DNA of 64,000 bases from Woodsholea maritima DSM 17123 (lineage in GTDB: Bacteria > Pseudomonadota > Alphaproteobacteria > Caulobacterales > Maricaulaceae): assembly GCF_000382325.1 (NCBI RefSeq), contig NZ_KB908056.1, positions 1 through 64,000 on the forward strand. The letters are read 5' to 3'. Positions 50,129 through 58,627 of the stretch are shown in pieces (within the stretch, counting starts at the first letter, position 1; every line of letters begins with the position of its first letter). Both the position numbers and the translations under genes were made by a program. The notes below the pieces were generated by a model. That model made no database searches and was not told where the DNA came from. It saw only the letters and a list, made by a program, of their open reading frames with translations.

Positions 50129-51214
50129 TTAGCGCGACTTGTCGCGATCTCTTCGCCCTTTCGCCAGGCTCATCACATAGCCGATGATCTTGGCGACGGC
50201 CTTATAATGAGTTTCCGGGATCAGCTCATCCAGCTCTGCACTGGCGTAAAGCGCTCGCGCTAAAGGCGGATCTTCAACGATAGGAATGTTGTGCTCCTCG
50301 GCGATCTCACGAATTTTCAGCGCAACCTTGTCCACACCTTTTGCCAAGCACACCGGCGCCGGGGTCTCGCCCTGCACATATTTTAACGCCACAGCATAGT
50401 GGGTCGGGTTGGTCACGACGACGCTGGCTTGCGGGACATTGGCCATCATCCGGCGTTGCGAGCGCTCCATACGGATCTGGCGCAATTTCGCCCGGATCAA
50501 AGGATCGCCTTCGGTATCCTTATATTCGTCCTTGATCTCGCGCCGGGACATCTTGTTGCGCTCAGTAAATTCATGGCGTTGGAAGAGATAATCGGCCCCG
50601 GCGATGATCGCATAGACAATCAAGGCCGCGATCATCAACTGAATGGAGGCTTCACGGATAACGCCCAGGATCGAGCCCAAATCGACGAGCGCCATCACGG
50701 CCAGCTCGTCTTGCTTAGGCCATAACACCAAGGTCATAGCCGCCCCGACCAAGGCGAGCTTTCCCAGACCTTTTAAGAAATTCATCCAGCCTTGCGGGCC
50801 GAACATCCGCTTCATGCCTTCAGCGGGGTTAAGCTTGGACAGCTTTGGCTCCAGCTTGGAGGGCGTAAACATCAAGCCATGTTGGACGAAATGGCCCATC
50901 AGGCCCGCCACCAGCAAGGTCAAAAAGGCAAAGGCCACCAAAATGGCAATGCGAATCCCGGTATCCTTCACCAGCTGAAGCGCCGCCCCGGGATCCAGGC
51001 TCAACGTGCCGGCATTGGCAAAGAACAAGCGCAAATCCAGCGCCATCGCCCGGCTGAGCCCTGGCACCATGAAGGCCAAGATCGCCAAACCGGCCGCGAG
51101 TAAAAACCAGCCCGAGATTTCCTGGGATTTGGGAACATCGCCCTTTTCCTGCGCCTGCTGCAGCCGGCGCGCGGTGGGCTGCTCGGTCTTTTCACTCTTA
51201 TCTTCCTCTGCCAT
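50129..51214 (-). CDS. flhB: Flagellar export apparatus protein FlhB
   Basis: The product is 361 residues, with four membrane helices in the first ~220 and a cytoplasmic domain after 'MSRREIKDEYKDTEGDPLIR'. The autocleavage site 'NPTH' is present in 'VVVTNPTHYAVALKY'. FlhB sets the switch in export from rod/hook to filament proteins. In the order fliQ-fliR-flhB with only short gaps. N-terminus starts 'MAEEDKSEKTEQPTARRLQQ'. Confidence 0.96.
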   Translation of the reverse strand: MAEEDKSEKTEQPTARRLQQAQEKGDVPKSQEISGWFLLAAGLAILAFMVPGLSRAMALDLRLFFANAGTLSLDPGAALQLVKDTGIRIAILVAFAFLTLLVAGLMGHFVQHGLMFTPSKLEPKLSKLNPAEGMKRMFGPQGWMNFLKGLGKLALVGAAMTLVLWPKQDELAVMALVDLGSILGVIREASIQLMIAALIVYAIIAGADYLFQRHEFTERNKMSRREIKDEYKDTEGDPLIRAKLRQIRMERSQRRMMANVPQASVVVTNPTHYAVALKYVQGETPAPVCLAKGVDKVALKIREIAEEHNIPIVEDPPLARALYASAELDELIPETHYKAVAKIIGYVMSLAKGRRDRDKSR

Positions 51215-51223
51215 CGCGCCCGC

Positions 51224-51985
51224 CTATTCCAACGTGGCCGCGAAATGCTCAAACCGCTCCATCCAGGCCAGGCTCATCGCGCCCAGCGAAATCGCGAGAA
51301 TGGCAAAGCCCAATAAGATATTGAGCGGCATCGCAATAAAGAAAATCTGGGCCTGAGGCATCAGCTTGGATAGCACCCCTAAGCCCAGATAGAAGATCAA
51401 ACCAAACACCACCAAGGGCGAGGCAATCTGCAAGCCCAGGGCAAAGCAATCCACAAACAGGCCCAGCGCCCATTCCGCCGCATCCTGCATCATCGGGGCC
51501 TCACCCGCCGGCATCAAATCATAGGAATGGGCCGCGGTTGTCAGCAACATATGATGAAGGTTGGAGGAAAACAGCAGCAGCATAAAGACGATATTCAAAA
51601 ACGCCGCCGGTAAGGCCCCTTGGGAATTTTGCGTCGGGTCAAAGGACTGCGCCATCGCCAAACCGGTTTGGTAGCCGATGACTTGACCGGCAATGGCCGC
51701 AACCGACAAGAAAAACCGGGCCGCCGCACCAATGATCAGCCCGATCAAAACTTCATAGATCAACAGCGCGATAAAGGCCGAAAACACTTGTGGTTCTGCG
51801 GGTAAGCGTGAGGCCACGACCGGGCCAATGGCCAGCGAAAAGGCCAGCGCGAAGGACAGGCGTATGCGCGGCGGCACCCCGCTTTCGGCAATGCCGGGCA
51901 GCAACATGACCAACGCGCCCATGCGTGCAAACACCAGGCCCGCCACAAATACCCAATTGGTTGGATCAAAGGCCGGTAGATCCAT
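51224..51985 (-). CDS. fliR: Flagellar export apparatus protein FliR
   Basis: The product is 253 residues with six membrane helices; 'FDPTNWVFVAGLVFARMGAL' at the start and 'SFALAFSLAIGPVVASRLPA' after, as in other FliR proteins. It forms the export gate together with FliP and FliQ. It starts two bases after fliQ ends and ends ten bases before flhB. Confidence 0.94.
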   Translation of the reverse strand: MDLPAFDPTNWVFVAGLVFARMGALVMLLPGIAESGVPPRIRLSFALAFSLAIGPVVASRLPAEPQVFSAFIALLIYEVLIGLIIGAAARFFLSVAAIAGQVIGYQTGLAMAQSFDPTQNSQGALPAAFLNIVFMLLLFSSNLHHMLLTTAAHSYDLMPAGEAPMMQDAAEWALGLFVDCFALGLQIASPLVVFGLIFYLGLGVLSKLMPQAQIFFIAMPLNILLGFAILAISLGAMSLAWMERFEHFAATLE

Positions 51986-51987
51986 GA

Positions 51988-52251
51988 CTAGCCCGCGATA
52001 ATACGATCAGCGATGGTATTCATAAAGGCACTGATCAAAGCCCCCATCAAAGGTAGGAACATCAAAAGCGCCACAAAAATCGCGATAATCTTCGGCACGA
52101 ACACCAAGGTCATTTCCTGAACCTGGGTCAGGGCCTGTAACAGGGCAATCACCACACCAATGACCAGGCCCACAATCATAATCGGTGCGGACATGGCCAG
52201 CATGACCCAGATCGCATCGCGCGCAATATCGAGGACTTCTCCGCCCGTCAT
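51988..52251 (-). CDS. fliQ: Flagellar export apparatus protein FliQ
   Basis: The product is 87 residues from ATG 52251, preceded by AGAAGGG six bases upstream; a TTG two codons earlier is less likely. Two membrane helices: 'AIWVMLAMSAPIMIVGLVIG' and 'IAIFVALLMFLPLMGALISA'. Typical FliQ of the export gate. It is the first gene of the fliQ-fliR-flhB operon. A candidate CtrA site lies just upstream. Confidence 0.94.
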   Translation of the reverse strand: MTGGEVLDIARDAIWVMLAMSAPIMIVGLVIGVVIALLQALTQVQEMTLVFVPKIIAIFVALLMFLPLMGALISAFMNTIADRIIAG

Positions 52252-52284
52252 GATCAACCCTTCTGGTGATTCGTTTGGATAATA

Positions 52285-52299
52285 TTAACACATCAGTAA
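52285..52299. promoter_or_regulatory. Possible CtrA site before fliQ
   Basis: On the minus strand TTAC-N7-TTAA, one base from TTAA-N7-TTAA, sits about 35-50 bases before fliQ. In Caulobacter the fliQ promoter is a known CtrA target, so it is plausible, but the match is imperfect. Confidence 0.45.
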
Positions 52300-52372
52300 G
52301 TTTACCGCTGGCCCTAGATCCGCAAAGATGGTGATAATGAACAAATAGACTGATCTTACGGGGAGGTAGATC

Positions 52373-54256
52373 ATGACGTTAAAGCTTTTATTGTCCGCCA
52401 GCGCGGGCGCACTCTTGCTGGCGTGCTCACCGCAAAATACCAATAGCGCAGAGACTTCAGCGACTTCTCAGCCCGCAGCCCAGAGCCAAGAGGCGGTGGA
52501 AAGCGTTGAGACGCAAAGCGAAAGCGAGCGTTTGAACGCTTGGTTCCAGGCCATCTTTGAGGAAGACCTCGCCGAATCGCCAGAACTGCAAACCTATCTG
52601 AATATGGTTAGCGAGCCCGCTGCCTATGGTCAGTGGGATGACAACTCTGAAGCGGCCTTCAATGCCGACCTTGAGCAAACCCGCGAGCGTCTGGCCGCAA
52701 TGCGAAGCCAGATTGACTATGATGCGCTGGATGAAACCGCGAAAATCTCTTACCGCTTCTATGAGTTTGTCGCCGAAGATGCGATCCGCCAAGGCGAGTT
52801 TTGGGATCACAATCTGATCTTCACCCAATTCTTTGGCCCTCATACGAGCATGCCAACCACACTGATTGGTCTGCATCAAGTCAATAATATGGACCAGGCA
52901 GAGGGCTATGTATCTCGCCTCGAAGGCTTGGGGCCTAAACTGCGCGTTTATATCGATCAAGCCGATGCGCGCGCCCAAAATGGTATTTTGCCACCAGCCT
53001 TTGCCTATGAAACCATTATCAACACGGCACGCGGGATGATCACCGGTGCGCCTTTTGATGACAGCGAGACCGCTTCGCCTTTATTGGCGGACTTTGAGGG
53101 TAAGCTGGAAAATCTCGACGCCAGTGATGAACTTAAAGCCGATTTAAGAACCCGTGCGCGCCAAGCCCTCGAAACCAGCGTTAAACCCGCCTATGAATAT
53201 TTGATCGAAACCATGCAACGCCATGAAGTCATGGCCGATGGGCGCAATCAAGGGGCTTGGGCAATGCCACGGGGCGAAGCCTACTACCAAGCGCGTTTAT
53301 CAAACTACACCACAGGCTTGGATCTCAGTGCCGATCAAATCCATGAAACCGGTTTGGCCGAAGTTGAACGCATCCATGGCGAAATGCGCGACATCATGGC
53401 TCAAGTCGGCTTTGAAGGCACAGTCCAGGACTTCTTCGCGCATCTGCGTGAGAGTGATGAATTCTACTATCCCAACACCGATGAAGGGCGCGCGCGTTAT
53501 CTCTCTGAAGCTACGGCCAAAGTGGACGCTCTGATGGAAGCTGCGCCGAACTATTTTGCGACACTGCCCCAAGCCGAATTGGAAGTGCGTGCGGTTGAGC
53601 CCTACCGTATCGAAACCGCCACAGGGGCTTTCTATGAAAGCGGTGCGATAGATGGCTCGCGTCCAGGCGCATACTATATCAATTTGGCCAATATGCGCGA
53701 AGTTCCCGTCTATCAAATGGAGACGCTGGCCTTCCATGAAGGTGCGCCTGGTCACCACTTCCAGTTATCTATCGCTCAAGAGCTTGAGAACATTCCAATG
53801 TTCCAAAAGTTCACCGTATACTCAGCTTATGCTGAGGGTTGGGCCTTGTATTCAGAATGGCTGGGTAAGGATATGGGCTTCTTTACAGATCCGTATCAAG
53901 ACTTTGGCCGCCTTTCCTATGAGGTTTTCCGCGCCGCACGCTTAGTTGTTGACACCGGGCTTCATTCAAAAGAATGGAGCCAGGAACAAGCCATCACCTA
54001 TATGTTGGAAAACACGCCCATGACCGAAGGTGACATTACAAACGAGGTCCGCCGATATACCGTATGGCCGGGTCAGGCGGTGTCTTACAAAGTTGGTATG
54101 ATGACCATCCAGAACCTACGCACACGCGCAGAAGAAGCGTTAGGCGATGACTTTGACATTCGCGAATTCCACGATGTCGTGCTGACCAATGGCTCTGTAC
54201 CATTGAGCCTGCTTTCTGACATGGTTGACGATTATATTGCTGAAAAACAAGGGTAA
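52373..54256 (+). CDS. DUF885 family exported protein (first of a tandem pair), lipoprotein
   Basis: The product is 627 residues. 'LLSASAGALLLAC' is a lipobox signal. The DUF885 domain covers the rest; the zinc-type motif 'AFHEGAPGHHFQLSIAQELE' (H-E-G-x-P-G-H-H) near residue 460 suggests a metalloprotease or related hydrolase of the periplasm. 'YSEWLGKDMGFFTDPYQDFG' is the other conserved block. The neighbour 18 bases downstream is a paralogue with about the same layout. Confidence 0.9.
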   Translation: MTLKLLLSASAGALLLACSPQNTNSAETSATSQPAAQSQEAVESVETQSESERLNAWFQAIFEEDLAESPELQTYLNMVSEPAAYGQWDDNSEAAFNADLEQTRERLAAMRSQIDYDALDETAKISYRFYEFVAEDAIRQGEFWDHNLIFTQFFGPHTSMPTTLIGLHQVNNMDQAEGYVSRLEGLGPKLRVYIDQADARAQNGILPPAFAYETIINTARGMITGAPFDDSETASPLLADFEGKLENLDASDELKADLRTRARQALETSVKPAYEYLIETMQRHEVMADGRNQGAWAMPRGEAYYQARLSNYTTGLDLSADQIHETGLAEVERIHGEMRDIMAQVGFEGTVQDFFAHLRESDEFYYPNTDEGRARYLSEATAKVDALMEAAPNYFATLPQAELEVRAVEPYRIETATGAFYESGAIDGSRPGAYYINLANMREVPVYQMETLAFHEGAPGHHFQLSIAQELENIPMFQKFTVYSAYAEGWALYSEWLGKDMGFFTDPYQDFGRLSYEVFRAARLVVDTGLHSKEWSQEQAITYMLENTPMTEGDITNEVRRYTVWPGQAVSYKVGMMTIQNLRTRAEEALGDDFDIREFHDVVLTNGSVPLSLLSDMVDDYIAEKQG

Positions 54257-54274
54257 TCTCAAAAAGGTTCTCTC

Positions 54275-56122
54275 ATGATCAAAACACTTTTATTAAGCGC
54301 CAGCGCCCTGTGCTTGGTCACACTGCCTGCGGGAGCCCATGAGGGCTCCCATTTTCTTGCCAGCATCAATGCTGCGCAGCAAACTGCGAGCCTGGAAACC
54401 GAAAGTGATCGGTTAAATTTGTGGTTCGAAGAGGTGTTCGAGGCCAATATCGCCCGTTCGCCCATGACCCAGACTTATCTGGGCCGCAAAACCGCCTATG
54501 ATCAGCTTGATGAGAATACGGATGGGGAAGCGCGCCTGAGCTATGAGCTTAATCAGGCTTTCGCTGAAGAGATGGTCGCGACTTTCGATTTCGATGCCCT
54601 CGACACCCAGGCCCAGCTGTCTTATCGCCTGTTCCAATATGACGCCGAGCAATCGGCCCGCATGTGGGCGTTCCGCGATAATGGCTATATCTTCCAGCAA
54701 TTCTCAGGTCCACAGACCGGTCTTGCCACCTTCTTGATGAACCAGCACCGCATTGATGATGTCAGCGATGCTGAGGCCTTTATTGCGCGTGTCGTCGAAA
54801 TTGAGCGCGTGATGGGCGAGCTATTGCCGCGCTTTGAGGCCCGCTTTGAGGCCGGTGTTTATCCTCCGCGCTGGGTCTATGGCAAAATGATTGAGACCGC
54901 GCGCAATGTCATCACGGGGGCCCCCTTTGATGACAGCGCCGAGGATAGCCCTCTGCTCGCCAATTATCGCGGCAAGATCGAAGCCTTAGAGATTTCCGAT
55001 GAGGACAAAGCCCGCCTGATCAGCGAAGCTGAAACGGCGATGCGCGCGCATTTCCTGCCCGCCTATCAACGCATGATCGCGACGTTTGAGCGTCATCAGG
55101 AAACCGCCTCCAGCGATGATGGGGTGTGGAAACTTCCTAATGGTGAAGCCTATTACAATGCGCTGCTCCACCAATATACCACCACGGATATGAGCGCCGA
55201 TGAGATCCATAATCTGGGCCTGGCCGAGATGGATCGCATCCATGGTGAAATGCGCGCGATCATGGCCCAGGTGGGCTTTGAAGGCAGTCTGCAAGACTTC
55301 TTCGAGTTTATGCGCACCGACCCGCAGTTTACTTATCCCAACACCGATGAAGGGCGCGAAGCCTATCTGAGCGAGGCAACCCGCATCATTGATACGATGC
55401 GCGATACCCTGCCCCAGGTGTTCAATACCTTCCCAGAGGCCGCGTTAGACGTGCGCCGGGTAGAGCCTTTCCGCGAAGGGGCCGCCGGTAAAGCCTTCTA
55501 TCAACGCCCGGCACCCAATGGGTCACGTCCGGGGGTTTATTACGCCAATCTGCGCGATATGACCCAGATGCCGACCTATCAGATGGAGGCCCTGGCCTAT
55601 CACGAGGGCATTCCCGGTCACCATATGCAGCTGGCTATCATGCAGGAACTCGACGGCATTCCGTCCTTCCGTAAGTTTGGCGGCTATACCGCCTATACCG
55701 AAGGCTGGGGGCTTTATAGCGAATACCTGCCTAAGGAAATGGGTTTCTATCAAGACCCCTATTCAGACTTTGGCCGCCTCGCGATGGAGCTATGGCGCGC
55801 CGCGCGTCTGGTGGTCGATACCGGTATCCATGCCAAGCGCTGGACCCGCGAAGAAGCGATCCAATATCTGGTTGAAAACACGCCCAATCCAGAGGGCGAT
55901 TGTATCGCCGCGATTGAGCGTTACATCGTCTATCCCGGCCAGGCGACGGCCTATAAAATCGGTATGCTGGAAATCCTGCGCATCCGCGAAGCCGCGCGCA
56001 CTGAGCTGGGCGAGGCCTTCGACCTCGGCGAATTCCACGATGTCGTGCTGGCCAATGGGGCTGTACCCCTTGCCGTGCTGGAAGAGCTGGTTCAGGCCTG
56101 GGTCGAGGATAAAAAGGGCTAA
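54275..56122 (+). CDS. DUF885 family exported protein (second of a tandem pair)
   Basis: The product is 615 residues with a signal ('LLSASALCLVTLPAGAHEGS') that lacks the lipobox cysteine of its sister, so it is soluble in the periplasm. 'LAYHEGIPGHHMQLAIMQEL' holds the same HEG-x-PGHH motif; 'YSEYLPKEMGFYQDPYSDFG' is the second block. The pair arose by duplication and probably split between membrane-bound and free forms. Ends with an intrinsic terminator. Confidence 0.9.
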   Translation: MIKTLLLSASALCLVTLPAGAHEGSHFLASINAAQQTASLETESDRLNLWFEEVFEANIARSPMTQTYLGRKTAYDQLDENTDGEARLSYELNQAFAEEMVATFDFDALDTQAQLSYRLFQYDAEQSARMWAFRDNGYIFQQFSGPQTGLATFLMNQHRIDDVSDAEAFIARVVEIERVMGELLPRFEARFEAGVYPPRWVYGKMIETARNVITGAPFDDSAEDSPLLANYRGKIEALEISDEDKARLISEAETAMRAHFLPAYQRMIATFERHQETASSDDGVWKLPNGEAYYNALLHQYTTTDMSADEIHNLGLAEMDRIHGEMRAIMAQVGFEGSLQDFFEFMRTDPQFTYPNTDEGREAYLSEATRIIDTMRDTLPQVFNTFPEAALDVRRVEPFREGAAGKAFYQRPAPNGSRPGVYYANLRDMTQMPTYQMEALAYHEGIPGHHMQLAIMQELDGIPSFRKFGGYTAYTEGWGLYSEYLPKEMGFYQDPYSDFGRLAMELWRAARLVVDTGIHAKRWTREEAIQYLVENTPNPEGDCIAAIERYIVYPGQATAYKIGMLEILRIREAARTELGEAFDLGEFHDVVLANGAVPLAVLEELVQAWVEDKKG

Positions 56123-56145
56123 CCTTCTCTCTTGGCTTAAACATC

Positions 56146-56175
56146 AAACCCCGCTTCGATGAGGCGGGGTTTTTT
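56146..56175 (+). terminator. Intrinsic terminator of the DUF885 pair
   Basis: aaaccccgc-ttcgatgag-gcggggtttttt: GC stem and T-run, 24 bases after the stop. Confidence 0.92.
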
Positions 56176-56179
56176 GTGC

Positions 56180-56800
56180 CTTTTTTTATCCTCACTTCGC
56201 TGTGGGCGGCCTTTGGCCTAGCGAACCCTTTGGGTTCGATCTGGACCCCGGATCAAGTCCGGGGCCGCGATGTGCTTAAGTATTCAGCCGGGTTCCCGGG
56301 CGAGCAACGCGCTCATATAGGCGATAGCCGGTAGCGCACAAAGCGCAGCGCAGAGCCGGGATCCATAAATTGCCAAATGCTGCGCGCCAGCGATGATGAA
56401 ACCTTAAACTGTCATCCCCGACTTGATCGGGGATCCATGCCGTGAGCGTGACGATTATTCTGCTCGACCAGAACCAAGCTCAACCCGTCCGGCAGGGACC
56501 CCAAATCAAGTTTGGGGTGACATTGTCTCAGACACATCCTCGCTATGCTGCGGGCGGCCTTTGGCCTTGCGGGCTGTCGCCCGATTTGTCCTCCCCTGCT
56601 TTAGCGGGGGAGGTGGTCCGTAGGACCGGAGGGGGCGTCACTCGCTGAGCTATTCACAAAGCTCTGTCATCCCGGACGAACTTCAGTGAGATCCGGGATC
56701 TATTGAGTTTGCCAGTAAAGTACAGAGATCCCCGATCAAGTCGGGGATGACAGGCTGCATGCAGTCATGAAGATGACGACTGGAAAGCCATCTCAAGCCC
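56180..56800. other. Repeat-filled intergenic region between the DUF885 pair and fliE
   Basis: No gene is supported. It contains the cctcgct...gcgggcggcctttggcc unit (about 56190-56240 and 56538-56575), half-palindromes ggaccccggatcaagtccggggcc (about 56243-56266) and ctgtcatccccgacttgatcggggatcc (about 56409-56436), the 'ctcccctgctttagcgggggagg...gtaggaccggagggggcgtc' unit (56589-56639), and palindromic repeat copy 5. Confidence 0.8.
56665..56752. repeat. Dispersed palindromic repeat, copy 5
   Basis: Same 88 bp family as 14028-14115 and in the same orientation; it is nearly identical to copy 1 in the gacgaactt(t/c)agtgagatccgggatctat half. Ends TGTCATCCCGGAC and TCGGGGATGACA. Confidence 0.87.
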
Positions 56801-57112
56801 TTAAATCGGCATGCGCAGGATTTCTTGATACGCCTTGATGACCTGATCGCGCACGGAAACGACGGTTTCTAATTGCACTTCAGCCGCGGCCATCGCGGTC
56901 ACAACATCCACTAAATCCGATGTCCCCATCGCATAACCATTGGAGAGATTTTCCGCCGATTGCAGCTGGCTTTCGGCCGTATTGACCGCATTGCCGACCA
57001 TGGCCGCAAAGTCCGCTGCTGGATGATCATCCGCACCCGAAGGCGCAGAGGGGCGCGCCGCCTGTTGCGCGGCCTGAGCATAAGCGCGAAGGGCTGTGGG
57101 ATCGAGCGCCAT
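56801..57112 (-). CDS. fliE: Flagellar hook-basal body protein FliE
   Basis: The product is 103 residues. 'AAEVQLETVVSVRDQVIKAY' with 'QEILRMPI' at the end is the FliE signature. It links the MS ring to the rod. It follows flgC by 39 bases. Confidence 0.93.
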   Translation of the reverse strand: MALDPTALRAYAQAAQQAARPSAPSGADDHPAADFAAMVGNAVNTAESQLQSAENLSNGYAMGTSDLVDVVTAMAAAEVQLETVVSVRDQVIKAYQEILRMPI

Positions 57113-57151
57113 GTCCTACTCCATCTCCGCTATTCTAGCGGGTTAAAACAC

Positions 57152-57565
57152 TTAGCGACGCAACAGATCGAGCGTGCGCTGCATCATCTGGCGGCTAGAT
57201 TCCACCATGTTCAAATTGGCCTCATAGGTGCGATTGGCTTCGCGCATATCCATCAGCTCCACCAAGGTCGAGACATTAGGATATTTGACATAGCCTTCGC
57301 CATCGGCTGCCGGGTGGCCGGGTTGATATTCCAGACGGAAATCAGACTGATCGGCCTTCACATCGGTCATGCGCACCACTTCCAGGCCCGTGACCCGATC
57401 CAGCTCGGCCTCAAATACCGGGACCTGACGGCGATAAGGGTCTTCATCTGCGGTGCGCCCGGTGGATTGCGCATTGGCGAGGTTTTCCGCGATGATGCGC
57501 ATGCGCGAAGATTGCGCGCGCAAACCGGCAGCGGCCAAATGCAAGGTATCGTCAATCTTACTCAT
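57152..57565 (-). CDS. flgC: Flagellar basal-body rod protein FlgC
   Basis: The product is 137 residues. 'LHLAAAGLRAQSSRMRIIAE' and 'NLANAQSTG' are the rod-protein start; 'YVKYPNVSTLVELMDMREAN' and 'RTYEANLNMVESSRQMMQRT' are the end. It forms part of the proximal rod. Order flgB-flgC-fliE as in many alphaproteobacteria. Confidence 0.95.
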   Translation of the reverse strand: MSKIDDTLHLAAAGLRAQSSRMRIIAENLANAQSTGRTADEDPYRRQVPVFEAELDRVTGLEVVRMTDVKADQSDFRLEYQPGHPAADGEGYVKYPNVSTLVELMDMREANRTYEANLNMVESSRQMMQRTLDLLRR

Positions 57566-57582
57566 GATAGGCTCTCCCTAGC

Positions 57583-57999
57583 TTAACCGGCCGGACCACG
57601 CGCCGCCGTGCGCAGCATATTGAGATTCTTCTGGTAAAGCGTCAGCGCAGTTTCAAACGTCATGCGCGCTTCGACCTGGCGCACCATTTGCTCTTCCAAC
57701 ACGACCGAATTGCCATTGATGGTGGTTTCGCTGTCGGGGCTGGCTTCGGCGGTGTAAACGCGTTGGCCGCCATCCGGCCCAGCGATATGCATGGGATGGG
57801 TGCGCATCACATCCACCCCGGCGCTGGGACCGCCGACATTGCTCAACACACGCTCAAACTCGCTGCGGGTGATATCTTTCGGGGTGAAGTCGGGGGTATT
57901 GGCATGGGCCACATTTTCCCCGATCAGGCTTTGACGCTGCGTGCCGTATTGCATCGTTTGATGCAGCACGCGCATAACCGATAGATCGTCGATACTCAT
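57583..57999 (-). CDS. flgB: Flagellar basal-body rod protein FlgB
   Basis: The product is 138 residues from ATG 57999, preceded by GAGAGG; the frame is open further upstream without a signal. 'QSLIGENVAHANTPDFTPKD' is the typical rod-protein motif and 'EARMTFETALTLYQKNLNML' the C-terminal helix. First gene of flgB-flgC-fliE, facing fliO-fliP across a CtrA box. Confidence 0.94.
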   Translation of the reverse strand: MSIDDLSVMRVLHQTMQYGTQRQSLIGENVAHANTPDFTPKDITRSEFERVLSNVGGPSAGVDVMRTHPMHIAGPDGGQRVYTAEASPDSETTINGNSVVLEEQMVRQVEARMTFETALTLYQKNLNMLRTAARGPAG

Positions 58000-58120
58000 G
58001 CATCCCTCTCCTCTGGCTTTCCAGAGATGGCTTGACGCGCGAATGGACCTGATTTTTAGGTCACATGGCCTGAGACGAATCGTTGTCCACAAGCCAATAT
58101 TAACCTTCTACCCATTTTCC

Positions 58121-58136
58121 TTAACAAGCCCTTAAC
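58121..58136. promoter_or_regulatory. CtrA box between flgB and fliO
   Basis: TTAA-CAAGCCC-TTAACC fits TTAA-N7-TTAAC exactly. It is 122 bases upstream of flgB and 98 upstream of fliO, so it may control both operons in a cell-cycle manner. Confidence 0.75.
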
Positions 58137-58234
58137 CTTCATCGCGAGTCGGTTTAACGCTCAAGCCCTAAGATGTGTGGTGGCTCGGTCCCCGGCACAT
58201 TATTGTGGTTGAGGTGTGGATAAGGCCCGCTGAC

Positions 58235-58627
58235 ATGGATATGCTCGATCTGGCGCGATATATCGCTGGGCTTTTGATTATATTGGGACTTCTCGCTGGC
58301 TTCGCCGTGGCTTTACGCCTGATGGCAGCGCGCGGATTATTACCCGGTGCTTTGGCCCTAAACCGGCAAAGCCATAAACGTATGGCGGTCCGCGAAAGCT
58401 TGATACTGGATCCGCGTCGGCGCGTGGTCATCGTGCAGATTGATGATCGTGAGCATATCCTTTTGCTCGGCCAACACAGCGAGCAGATCTTGGCCGAGCG
58501 CGCGGCACCAATTGAACCCGACCCTCCCGAAGCCTGCGATGAAAACGCGACGCCGCCCCCCCAATCTGGACCCCGGCCCAGCTTCAGCGAAGCCCTCAAA
58601 CAGGTGTTAAAAGGACGCGCGCAATGA
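58235..58627 (+). CDS. fliO: FliO-like flagellar biosynthesis protein
   Basis: The product is 130 residues from ATG 58235. One membrane helix (residues ~10-30, 'IAGLLIILGLLAGFAVALRL') is followed by 'RRRVVIVQIDDREHILLLGQ', typical of FliO. The tail is Pro-rich. FliO stabilises FliP during export-gate assembly. Its end overlaps fliP by ATGA. Confidence 0.8.
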   Translation: MDMLDLARYIAGLLIILGLLAGFAVALRLMAARGLLPGALALNRQSHKRMAVRESLILDPRRRVVIVQIDDREHILLLGQHSEQILAERAAPIEPDPPEACDENATPPPQSGPRPSFSEALKQVLKGRAQ

